This document shows positions 55,856 through 63,237 of a stretch of DNA of 64,000 nucleotides, in pieces; position 1 is the stretch's first letter, and every line of letters begins with the position of its first letter. Below the pieces are notes generated by a model. That model ran no database searches, had not been told where the DNA came from, and saw only the letters and a list, made by a program, of their open reading frames with translations. The DNA comes from Mucilaginibacter aquariorum (GTDB lineage: Bacteria > Bacteroidota > Bacteroidia > Sphingobacteriales > Sphingobacteriaceae). Made by a program: the position numbers and the translations under genes. The DNA is taken from NCBI RefSeq assembly GCF_024498135.1, contig NZ_JANHOH010000014.1:1-64000 (forward strand). Reading direction: 5' to 3'.

Positions 55856-57340
55856 TTATACCAGTTTCTTTACCGCTTTAGCCAATAGATCGGTTGCCTG
55901 CTCCATCTCTTTAAAATTCATGGAGGCAAAACCCAAGCGGATATGTTGGCTTTCGTAAGCTTTATCGTAGTAATAATCTTTGCCTGCGCTTACAGCCAAA
56001 CCCATGGCGGCAGCTTTCTCGGCTACGTCTTTTGGTTTAATTCCATTTAGGTATTTCATCCAGATAGCAAAACCGCCATCGGGGATCTTAAAATTTACGT
56101 GCTCGCCTATTTGCTGCGTTAGCAGGTTACAAAACATATCCCGGCGCTCGTGGTAAAGTTTATTGGCTTTTTTAAGGTGACGGGTAATATCACCATTCTT
56201 CAATAGGTTGGCCATAGCCTCTTCCAGCAAATGCTCGCCCTGGCGGTCAATAATGCGGCGAAGGCGGTTGGCCTGTGAAATTAAATTAGGAGGCGCTATC
56301 ATAAACCCAATACGGATGCCCGGCGCTATAGTTTTACAAAACGAACCTATATATATTACGCTACCGTAATAGTCTGCACTGGCAAGGGGTAATATCGGGC
56401 TGCTGGTGTAGTGAAAATCGTAATCATAATCATCTTCAATAATAGCGAAGCGGTATTTCATGGCCAGTTCCAGCAGGCGCATACGCCGCTCCGAGCATAG
56501 GGTTACTGTGGTAGGCTGATGGTGATGCGGTATCACATAAAGCATCTTAACCTTTTTCTTTTTGCAGATCTCTTCCACAGCATCAAGGTTGATGCCCTGC
56601 TCATCCACAGGTACCAGTTCTAAATTCGCGCCGGTTTGTACAAATGCCTCATTGGCGCCGCAATAACCCGGATCGGCGGCAATAACCGTATCGTTTTTAC
56701 CTAATAGTAGTTGCGCCGCCAAATAAATGGCCATTTGCGCGCCTTTGGTGATCAGGATATGCTCTGGCGTAACATGCAAGCCCCGTGTCTCTCCCAGGAA
56801 GCGGGCAAGCTCGGCACGCAGGTTTTCAGAACCCTGCTCCGGGCCATACAGTAAATATTTGGAAGTAAAGTGATAATTGGCAAACCGGCGGTATTCGCGC
56901 AGCATCAACTCTACAGGGGCAAGGCGTGTATCGGGGAACCCTTCGTTAAATGCAATGCTGTTCCCGGCAATGGGCGAATACAGGTTTATATGCGATAGCT
57001 TGTTATCGCAAACCTCAAAAAAGGTTTTTTCGGGGTAGGCTATTTTTTGCGGACTATCGGCAATTGGCCTTGGCGCTACCTCGGGCAGGTTGGCGGCAAT
57101 GAAGATCCCTTTTTGCGGATAAACATCAACCCAGCTTTGTGCATACAGCTCATCATATGCCGCAACCACTGTATTGCGATGTACTTTTAGGCTTAAAGCA
57201 AGCGTACGGCTGCTTGGCAATGCCGATGCCGGCTTTAAAGTGCCCTGCCTTATATGGCAAATTATACCATTCGCTATTTGCAGATACACCGGCACCTGCA
57301 ATGTTTTGTCAATGTTAAGTAAACCTGCTACAAAATGCAT
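55856..57340 (-). CDS. MocR-type regulator (GntR winged helix fused to aminotransferase domain)
   Basis: A 494-residue MocR/PdxR-type protein. Residues about 13-80 are a GntR winged helix (VPVYLQIANGIICHIRQGTLKPASALPSSRTLALSLKVHRNTVVAAYDEL). The rest is an aspartate-aminotransferase fold with EDDYDYDFHY and the PLP-binding lysine in GSFCKTIAPGIRIGFM. These regulators use PLP as cofactor or signal and bind direct repeats. It is divergent from doxX-eamA across an 81-bp spacer that has two copies of CTGGACTAT, so it most likely controls that pair. Confidence 0.9.
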   Translation of the reverse strand: MHFVAGLLNIDKTLQVPVYLQIANGIICHIRQGTLKPASALPSSRTLALSLKVHRNTVVAAYDELYAQSWVDVYPQKGIFIAANLPEVAPRPIADSPQKIAYPEKTFFEVCDNKLSHINLYSPIAGNSIAFNEGFPDTRLAPVELMLREYRRFANYHFTSKYLLYGPEQGSENLRAELARFLGETRGLHVTPEHILITKGAQMAIYLAAQLLLGKNDTVIAADPGYCGANEAFVQTGANLELVPVDEQGINLDAVEEICKKKKVKMLYVIPHHHQPTTVTLCSERRMRLLELAMKYRFAIIEDDYDYDFHYTSSPILPLASADYYGSVIYIGSFCKTIAPGIRIGFMIAPPNLISQANRLRRIIDRQGEHLLEEAMANLLKNGDITRHLKKANKLYHERRDMFCNLLTQQIGEHVNFKIPDGGFAIWMKYLNGIKPKDVAEKAAAMGLAVSAGKDYYYDKAYESQHIRLGFASMNFKEMEQATDLLAKAVKKLV

Positions 57341-57341
57341 A

Positions 57342-57373
57342 CTGGACTATCTTGGTTGTTTTTTCTGGACTAT
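57342..57373. promoter_or_regulatory. paired direct repeats between mocR and doxX
   Basis: CTGGACTAT occurs at 57342-57350 and 57365-57373, a 23-bp period (about two helical turns). MocR regulators are known to bind direct repeats, so this is the likely site for the divergent mocR product. Confidence 0.6.
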
Positions 57374-57421
57374 AAAGGTAGGCCAATTGCTGCGTATTTT
57401 TATATCAGCAAATAAAAAATA

Positions 57422-57877
57422 ATGGATCAGTCAAAAATTCAGCAGCTAACAGGAGTTTATTTAAGGGCAGCCCTTGGCCTTGGCTATGTTTGGCTGGTAG
57501 CCGATAGATTGGGTTGGCTGGGCGCTTACGGGCAACCACATATAAGCTGGGGCGATTGGGAGCATTTTATGGTCCTCTCGCGCGATACCATGTCTTTTTT
57601 ACCTGATGCGCTGATTAGTCCGCTGGCTATATTGGCTACATTAGGCGAAGGCGTTTTTGGCCTGATGTTATTATTTGGTCTATTTACACGTGTAGCCGCT
57701 ATTGGCAGCGGCGCGCTTACATTGGCGTTCGCCTTATCTATGACCATATCAAGGGGTATAGATTCACCTATAGGATATTCAGTTTTTACAGTAAGCGCCG
57801 CAAGCTTTTTGCTCGCTACTTTGCCCGGCTACAAATGGAGTATCGATTCGTTATTTACTAAACAACAACTATCATGA
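57422..57877 (+). CDS. DoxX-family membrane protein
   Basis: A 151-residue protein with four hydrophobic helices and the DoxX pattern: GVYLRAALGLGYVWLVADRLG at the start, PLAILATLGEGVFGLMLLFGLFTRVAAIGSGALTLAFALSM in the middle. DoxX proteins are often linked to redox or thiol stress, but their activity is unclear. It overlaps eamA by 4 bp (ATGA), so the two are coupled, and it is transcribed divergently from mocR. Confidence 0.82.
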   Translation: MDQSKIQQLTGVYLRAALGLGYVWLVADRLGWLGAYGQPHISWGDWEHFMVLSRDTMSFLPDALISPLAILATLGEGVFGLMLLFGLFTRVAAIGSGALTLAFALSMTISRGIDSPIGYSVFTVSAASFLLATLPGYKWSIDSLFTKQQLS

Positions 57878-58866
57878 CAAGCATTACACAAAAACCATCC
57901 TCATTATTGGTTATCATAGCTTTTGCTACTGTATATATTGTATGGGGTTCAACTTACTTCTTTATCCAGATGGCTATACAGGGCATCCCGGCCATGATGA
58001 TGGGGGCAATTCGCTATACAATTGCCGGCCTGCTCATGTTGGTCTGGTGCGCGCTTAAAGGGGATAAGATTTGGGTAAAGCGCGATGTTATAAATTCGGC
58101 CGTAAGCGGCTTGCTGATGCTGGCTATTGGCAACGGCATAGTTATATGGGTTGAACAGGCCCTGCCCAGCGCAATGGTAGCCATTATGATATCGGCAAAC
58201 CCAATATGGTTTGTGGTGCTCGATAAACGGAACTGGAGAGAAAACCTGACCAGTACAGCTACTATAGTGGGCTTAATAATAGGTTTTGCAGGAGTAATAT
58301 TATTATTTGGCGAGCAGGTAGCCAACGCTTTGGGTGGCACACATGACGATGCTAAAATATGGGGTGTAGGCTTATTGGTTATTGGCCCAATTGCATGGGC
58401 GGCGGGGTCATTATTTTCTAAATACAAAGGCAGCAGCAGCCCGGCCCGTGTAAACACCGCATGGCAAATGCTGATAGCGGGCATAGCCTTTTTACCGGCA
58501 AGCGCCCTGCATAACGAGTTTAAAGGGTTTGATATTACCCAGGTACCGCTACAATCATGGATGGCGGTTATATACCTGATATTCTTTGGTTCGATAGCCG
58601 CGTTCACCGCTTATGTATGGTTATTGCAGGTACGCCCGGCCACACAGGTAAGCACACACTCGTACGTTAACCCGGTTATAGCGGTGTTATTAGGAGTGCT
58701 GTTTGCCCAGGAGCATATATCATGGCTGCAGATAGGCGGATTGGTAATTATATTACTGAGCGTGTTGCTAATTAACCTTGCCAAGTATAGAAAAGATGCA
58801 AACGAAAAAAAGCAGGTTGAAACAAAGCCTGTAAAAATAAATGCATCATTGTGCGAGGCGGTATAA
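57874..58866 (+). CDS. EamA-family (DMT superfamily, YedA/RhaT-like) exporter
   Basis: A 330-residue, ten-helix transporter with two EamA domains (about 12-145 and 165-298). The first begins VYIVWGSTYFFIQMAIQGIPAMMMGAIRY; the second ends with HSYVNPVIAVLLGVLFAQEHISWLQIGG, the conserved EamA motif. Substrates of this family are amino acids or metabolites, and MocR control would suit an amino-acid-like compound. The last 18 codons recur 321 bp downstream in a non-coding copy. Confidence 0.88.
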   Translation: MTSITQKPSSLLVIIAFATVYIVWGSTYFFIQMAIQGIPAMMMGAIRYTIAGLLMLVWCALKGDKIWVKRDVINSAVSGLLMLAIGNGIVIWVEQALPSAMVAIMISANPIWFVVLDKRNWRENLTSTATIVGLIIGFAGVILLFGEQVANALGGTHDDAKIWGVGLLVIGPIAWAAGSLFSKYKGSSSPARVNTAWQMLIAGIAFLPASALHNEFKGFDITQVPLQSWMAVIYLIFFGSIAAFTAYVWLLQVRPATQVSTHSYVNPVIAVLLGVLFAQEHISWLQIGGLVIILLSVLLINLAKYRKDANEKKQVETKPVKINASLCEAV

Positions 58867-58919
58867 AATAAGCAGAACCCGCGATGTAGTTACTCACCCC
58901 GGCAGCGCTCCGCTGGTCG

Positions 58920-58948
58920 ACCCTCTCTTCGCTGCGCGGAAAGAGGGT
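58920..58948. repeat. GC-rich hairpin repeat
   Basis: ACCCTCT and AGAGGGT enclose a GC-rich loop (TTCGCTGCGCGG). The segment with the preceding GGCAGCGCTCCGCTGGTCG looks like a dispersed intergenic repeat; that it is repeated elsewhere in the genome is an expectation, not seen here. Confidence 0.5.
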
Positions 58949-58958
58949 AAAGGAACAG

Positions 58959-59094
58959 TTTCATTGCCGTTGGCTTTAGCCAACGGATAGCGGGCAACAT
59001 TCCTCTGGCTTTAACCAAAATTAATAAAGCGGCATTTGGCTAAAGCCATTTTGGGCTTTTACTATTCCGTCCCTTGAAAGGGACGGCAATGAAA
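58959..59094. mobile_element. REP/MITE-like element with terminal inverted repeats
   Basis: TTTCATTGCCGT (58959-58970) and ACGGCAATGAAA (59083-59094) are perfect 12-bp terminal inverted repeats. Inside are three hairpins: CCGTTGGCT-TT-AGCCAACGG (58967-58986), a 14-bp arm pair at 59006-59019/59035-59048 (one mismatch), and CCGTCCCTT-GA-AAGGGACGG (59067-59086). This paired, opposed layout resembles BIME/REP elements mobilised by RAYT transposases. No transposase is present. Confidence 0.6.
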
Positions 59095-59285
59095 TGGTTT
59101 GTCGATGAGTAAAAAACAGGACGCTTGCGGTGGCGGGCTGAAACACGACCTGTAAAAATAAATGGATGATTGTGCGAGGCGGTATAACGGGCGTTGTTTA
59201 ATACAAAGCGTTAAGTAACGCTGCAATAAATTTAATGCTTTATAGGATATTTGTTTTACTTTTATACTTAATAAAACCCCATTAA

Positions 59286-60428
59286 GTGCAGAGTGAAAAA
59301 GAAAACGGAAGGGATGATATCCCTGATGGTGAGCCCGGGCATACAGCTGAACTAAGGCGTTATCGCATATTAGAACTTTCCTTGCTGGCTGTAGAAGCTG
59401 CAAATGTTGGTACATGGTTGCTTGATGAAGAAACGAAAGAGTTTTTACCATCAAAACGGTTAAAAGAGTTATTTGGCTACCACGCCGATGAAAACATGTC
59501 TTACGAAGGATTAATTGCACAAATTGATCCAAAATACCGAAACAAAGTTGTTGCCGGAATGGAAAATGCCATGGTAAACCGTGAACATTTTCATATGGAT
59601 TTTAGGGTAACGGGTTTACATGACCAAAAACAGCGCTGGATAAAGGCTTTAGGTGGGATGTATAGCAACACCGAAGACAAGCAGTTCCATTTTTCGGGAG
59701 TGATGATGGATATCACCGAGGAAAAGCAAAACGAATTGCGTAAAAACAAATTTATAGGCATGGTAAGCCATGAATTAAAAACGCCCCTAACATCGTTGAA
59801 AGCATATGTACAAATGCTTTATAACTGGGCAAAAAAGCAAAAGGATAGTTTTGCGGTGACCTCCTTATCAAAGGTTGAAAGACAGATTAAAAAAATGCAA
59901 AATATGATCAACGGGTTCCTGAATCTTTCGCAGGCCGAATCCGGGAAAATTCAGCTTGATAAACAAGATTTTGATCTGGGCGAATTGATCAACGATGTTA
60001 TGAACGAAACAAAACTGATAACAACCAGCCACACCATTAACTTTTTACCTTGCGAGCCGATGGCTATACATGCGGATAAGGAAAAAATTGAGCAGGTTGT
60101 TATTAACTTATTCAACAATGCTATTAAGTATTCACCAAAGCAAACCGTTATAACGGTTTCTTGCGAAATAACAGATAATAAAGCGCAGGTATGTGTTAAG
60201 GATGAAGGTATTGGGATTGATGAACAGGATATTGATAAACTATTTAAACGTTATTATCGCGTAGAAAATAAACACACAGAAAACATCAACGGTTTTGGTA
60301 TTGGACTATACCTGTGTGCCGAGATTATTAGGCATCACCATGGCAGCATTTGGGTAGAAAGCGAAGTAGGGAAAGGGTCTGCGTTTTATTTTAGTTTGCC
60401 ATTAGCAAAAAGTACCGAAGCAAATTAG
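59286..60428 (+). CDS. orphan PAS-domain sensor histidine kinase
   Basis: A 380-residue soluble histidine kinase. A PAS domain spans about 30-145 (ANVGTWLLDEETKEFLPSKRLKELFGY to FSGVMMDITEEKQ), a HisKA domain has His162 in MVSHELKTPLTS, and the HATPase domain has the N box (EQVVINLFNNAIKYS), CVKDEGIGID, and NGFGIGLYLC. No transmembrane helix and no response regulator gene are present, so its partner is elsewhere. GTG 59286 is the only start that keeps the N-terminal helix before the PAS domain. Confidence 0.88.
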   Translation: MQSEKENGRDDIPDGEPGHTAELRRYRILELSLLAVEAANVGTWLLDEETKEFLPSKRLKELFGYHADENMSYEGLIAQIDPKYRNKVVAGMENAMVNREHFHMDFRVTGLHDQKQRWIKALGGMYSNTEDKQFHFSGVMMDITEEKQNELRKNKFIGMVSHELKTPLTSLKAYVQMLYNWAKKQKDSFAVTSLSKVERQIKKMQNMINGFLNLSQAESGKIQLDKQDFDLGELINDVMNETKLITTSHTINFLPCEPMAIHADKEKIEQVVINLFNNAIKYSPKQTVITVSCEITDNKAQVCVKDEGIGIDEQDIDKLFKRYYRVENKHTENINGFGIGLYLCAEIIRHHHGSIWVESEVGKGSAFYFSLPLAKSTEAN

Positions 60429-60512
60429 CGCTGTTATATTTTGGAGTTCCTGCCTTGCGGTAGCGGTGTTTAGGATGGTGTTTTTGAAGCCCAAATACAT
60501 TAACTTCGAAGC

Positions 60513-60935
60513 GTGAAAAAAACCTTGACCATCCTGTTATTCTTGCCTTTTTTATATAGCTGTCAGAAGGATAATAGCACTAACAAACCTGTAGAGCAAA
60601 TCGGCCCGATTGTCGGAAAATGGAATTACAAAAGCGAAAGATATCAGGTTTTTGACAAAGACGGGACCCTTATCGAAGACCATACCCGCACCGATAACCC
60701 CGGAGATATTTACTTTTTATACAATGCTGACGGTACAGCATCCGCTCACTCTTTTGAGGATGAGGTTAAATTTACTTATACCTACTCAAAAGGAGTTTTA
60801 ATTGACAAGCTACCAAACGGACAACTGACCTGGACAGTTACCGTCAGCGGCAAATCGCTTACCAAGCACGAGGAATATACTGCTATAGGTACCCTAAAAA
60901 AAACAATTCATGATGAGTATTTGGAAAAACAATAA
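60513..60935 (+). CDS. small lipoprotein, lipocalin-like
   Basis: A 140-residue protein with a lipoprotein signal (MKKTLTILLFLPFLYSC, Cys17). The mature part has beta-strand patterns like the lipocalin-like domains of Bacteroidota (VGKWNYKSERYQVFDKDG; FLYNADGTASAHSFED; LTWTVTVSGKSLTKHEEY). The role is unknown. The start is GTG. Confidence 0.65.
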   Translation: MKKTLTILLFLPFLYSCQKDNSTNKPVEQIGPIVGKWNYKSERYQVFDKDGTLIEDHTRTDNPGDIYFLYNADGTASAHSFEDEVKFTYTYSKGVLIDKLPNGQLTWTVTVSGKSLTKHEEYTAIGTLKKTIHDEYLEKQ

Positions 60936-60970
60936 TTCATCTGAACATTAAAAATCTTCCGTAGTTCCCG

Positions 60971-61096
60971 AATCAATATTTCTCATCTATCTCTGCTATT
61001 TTGCATGGCAGCTTGTTGGTAACAACATCAATAAGGGCAGGGATTACAGACGCAGTTGGAAATGCTGTTGACCAGGCACTTCCAAGTGCAGATTAA
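60971..61096 (+). pseudogene. possible 3' remnant of a coding sequence
   Basis: This 41-codon stretch is open to a TAA but has a stop just upstream and no start codon. It reads ...TTSIRAGITDAVGNAVDQALPSAD, which looks protein-like in composition. I do not recognise the family. It could be the tail of a decayed gene or chance. Confidence 0.25.
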
Positions 61097-61144
61097 AGAT
61101 ATATTAGGCGGTTTTGATGTTTAGTATTATAAAGTTTTAATAAA

Positions 61145-61657
61145 ATGAGAAAATATACAATATTTCATTTAGAAATTAGAAAACTAAATTTAGAGGAGAT
61201 AATAAGCCTCGCCATATTCTTTGCAATCGATATCGGAAGGCTGTGTTTAAATATTTTTTCACAGCCGGAAAAATATAAGTTTTTTTATGATTTTGGATTA
61301 GCGTTTTTGATGATGTTTGTTGTAGTTTCTTCATTTGCTGCTTATTTTACAAGTTTTTATTTTTCTATCACCTGGTTTTTGCTTAGCGTGCTTTATATTG
61401 TTGAAGGTGACAGGGCCTTATCATACCTTTGTTTGTTATTATTTTTATTATTTCATTGTGTCCGCCTTTTATTTATACGGAGGTATAAAATAGAGTTCGT
61501 TCCCCCGGAGCCTTTGAAAGGGAGATTTCGAAGTGTTTATAGTGAACTGGAGGGCCGGTCAAGTGACAAAAGAGATAACACTTATATGTCAATAATTATA
61601 TGGGGGGCGACCTTTATTTTTTTATCGTGTCTCATGCTTTCGGGGAAAAAAGTTTGA
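61145..61657 (+). CDS. hypothetical membrane protein
   Basis: A 170-residue protein with about four hydrophobic segments (near 19-35, 48-75, 77-110 and the C-terminal 150-166). It is AT-rich and unlike its neighbours in codon use (many TTT, ATA, TTA codons). I do not recognise a family. The region around it is poor in genes and rich in repeats, so recent acquisition is possible. Confidence 0.5.
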   Translation: MRKYTIFHLEIRKLNLEEIISLAIFFAIDIGRLCLNIFSQPEKYKFFYDFGLAFLMMFVVVSSFAAYFTSFYFSITWFLLSVLYIVEGDRALSYLCLLLFLLFHCVRLLFIRRYKIEFVPPEPLKGRFRSVYSELEGRSSDKRDNTYMSIIIWGATFIFLSCLMLSGKKV

Positions 61658-61906
61658 GTTTTATAGTAATTCCCCAAGCTGGCGTACGCGTCCCGTGGCC
61701 CGTTGCGCAACGAATCGATTAATGAACAAATAAACTAAGTTGTGTGGTCATCTTTGATTACCATCTGATTTACACGTAGTAAAAATCGGGAGCCTTGAAA
61801 GAACCGAATAAGTTTGTAATAGCACGGCAAAACCGATTTCCTCCATATTTGATTAACTTCTTAAGATTGTAAGCAATTTCCGGCTATTCATGCATTTTTT
61901 TAGTCG

Positions 61907-61928
61907 TTGTTGGTGTTGTCACCAACAA
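61907..61928. repeat. hairpin repeat, copy 1
   Basis: TTGTTGGTG-TTGT-CACCAACAA has perfect 9-bp arms. The same core TGGTGTTGTCACCA recurs at 62210-62223 in the same orientation on the other side of the PLDc_N gene. The rest of 61658-61949 holds GC-rich palindromes (GCGTACGC, CGTTGCGCAACG near 61682-61713) but no gene. Confidence 0.55.
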
Positions 61929-61949
61929 GGGACAGGAATAACCTCTAAG

Positions 61950-62168
61950 TTATTTTGAATTTCTACCTATAGCCAGGTATAGTATCGAGCCTATAAACGG
62001 CGCCAATAGCACAACTAATACCCATATTAACTTGTTGGTATTATCCTTAAAATCGGAACGTAGAATAGCTATCAGGCAAAAAGCTATCAAAGCAAAATAA
62101 GATAACGGGATCATTAACATGATGATCTCCGGCAGGCCAAGGCCACCTATGAAAAGTAATTTATGCAT
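61950..62168 (-). CDS. PLDc_N-domain small membrane protein
   Basis: A 72-residue protein with two hydrophobic helices and the PLDc_N motif at the end (NKLIWVLVVLLAPFIGSILYLAIGR). The domain is named from the N-terminus of cardiolipin synthases; stand-alone copies are common in Bacteroidota and have no known role. It is flanked by two hairpin repeats. Confidence 0.75.
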   Translation of the reverse strand: MHKLLFIGGLGLPEIIMLMIPLSYFALIAFCLIAILRSDFKDNTNKLIWVLVVLLAPFIGSILYLAIGRNSK

Positions 62169-62208
62169 AAGCTTATAGTTTATTAAAGACAGGCTTTTTT
62201 CGCCATTG

Positions 62209-62224
62209 CTGGTGTTGTCACCAG
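62209..62224. repeat. hairpin repeat, copy 2
   Basis: CTGGTG-TTGT-CACCAG, the second copy of the hairpin at 61907. The spacer to 62435 also has C/G-rich stretches (TTCCCGTGGGAGG; CCTTCCCCGGGAAGG near 62349) like dispersed Bacteroidota intergenic repeats; no gene is supported there. Confidence 0.5.
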
Positions 62225-62435
62225 AACTGTTCGGAAGATTGCCTTGTTCCCTTCCCGTGGGAGGGGTGCAATTGGTTTGCGTGGTGGCAGTGAGGGGGTT
62301 TGCGGCTCCTTATCGTTAACCTTAATAACTGACCAACCCCTACCTCCTCCTTCCCCGGGAAGGAATCGCACAGATCCATCGCTTTTTTCCACAGTTGTCG
62401 TCTACAAGGGCAAGACTATCACTAATCTCCAATCA

Positions 62436-63233
62436 CTATTTCACACTCTTTCTCTGTACAATATAGTAACCCGCTATAAATACCACTACCGCTATAATTA
62501 GGCTTACGTAAACATCCTTTGTATAAATGTCTATCTCAAGCATTCTGGCGGGGCCATTGTTATTTTTTACCATGCTTTTTATAGCGCCCATTGGGTGCGC
62601 ATACGGGAAAAGATAACTGTACTCCCAGTTATTTGATGCCAGTATAACGCCGGTAATAGTAGCTACAAAGCCAAGTCCCATTGGTTTCAAAAAATCGGCC
62701 CATAAAAGGCTGAGCAAAAACTGTATAGAAAGTATACCAAGGGCCGATAACAATAGTTTATAATACACCTGTATCAACAGCAACTCTATATGGTATTCGT
62801 TAAACTTAAGCTCGGGCTTAACCACACTCAGCAAATTACCAAATGCTACATTAAATACTACAAATAGGGTAAGGCATAAAAACAGCAGGAATAACGCGTA
62901 TAAAAACTTGGCACTGTAAACGGCCCAGCGCGAAATGGGCAGGCTGAATAATGTTTTCCAGGTATCGGCTTTGTGCTCAACATTGTTTACCGAGTAAGCT
63001 ACAAATATGGTATAAATGGGAAGTAACAAAGACCCCATACTACCTAAGCCTATCATACTAAATTGGATCCACTGGCCCATAGGCGGCATTTTTACAAAAT
63101 TGTCGCTTTTGGTGTATACGGCTACAAATGCCAGCGAGCTTATTAATACAGGTAGTATGATAGCCCCCCAAAAGCCCAGCGTTTTGCGGGTCTTATAAAA
63201 TTCGGACCGGAATGATAGTAAAAATCCCTTCAT
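62436..63233 (-). CDS. ABC-2 type transporter permease
   Basis: A 265-residue permease with six hydrophobic segments and the layout of lantibiotic-immunity/bacitracin-type ABC-2 permeases: RSEFYKTRKTLGFWGAIILPVLIS at the start, then VNNVEHKADTWKTLFSLPISRWAVYSAKFL, a cytoplasmic motif of this group. It starts 4 bp after the ATPase gene, with which it forms an exporter. Confidence 0.82.
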   Translation of the reverse strand: MKGFLLSFRSEFYKTRKTLGFWGAIILPVLISSLAFVAVYTKSDNFVKMPPMGQWIQFSMIGLGSMGSLLLPIYTIFVAYSVNNVEHKADTWKTLFSLPISRWAVYSAKFLYALFLLFLCLTLFVVFNVAFGNLLSVVKPELKFNEYHIELLLIQVYYKLLLSALGILSIQFLLSLLWADFLKPMGLGFVATITGVILASNNWEYSYLFPYAHPMGAIKSMVKNNNGPARMLEIDIYTKDVYVSLIIAVVVFIAGYYIVQRKSVK

Positions 63234-63237
63234 GTAG

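Larger units (their letters stand above)
58828..59187 (+). repeat. duplicated eamA 3' end flanking a repeat-filled spacer
   Basis: Bases 58828-58866 (last 13 codons of eamA with stop) recur at 59149-59187 with two differences, and weaker likeness extends about 15 bp further up. The 280 bp between the copies hold the hairpin repeats listed below. Otherwise the 419-bp spacer 58867-59285 contains no gene that I can support. Confidence 0.7.

Noticed and set aside
58014..58607. 197-codon frame antisense to eamA
   Set aside because: Shadow of a membrane-protein gene with no independent signals.
59286..60428. Two-component system
   Set aside because: Only the kinase is present; no response regulator lies on either side.
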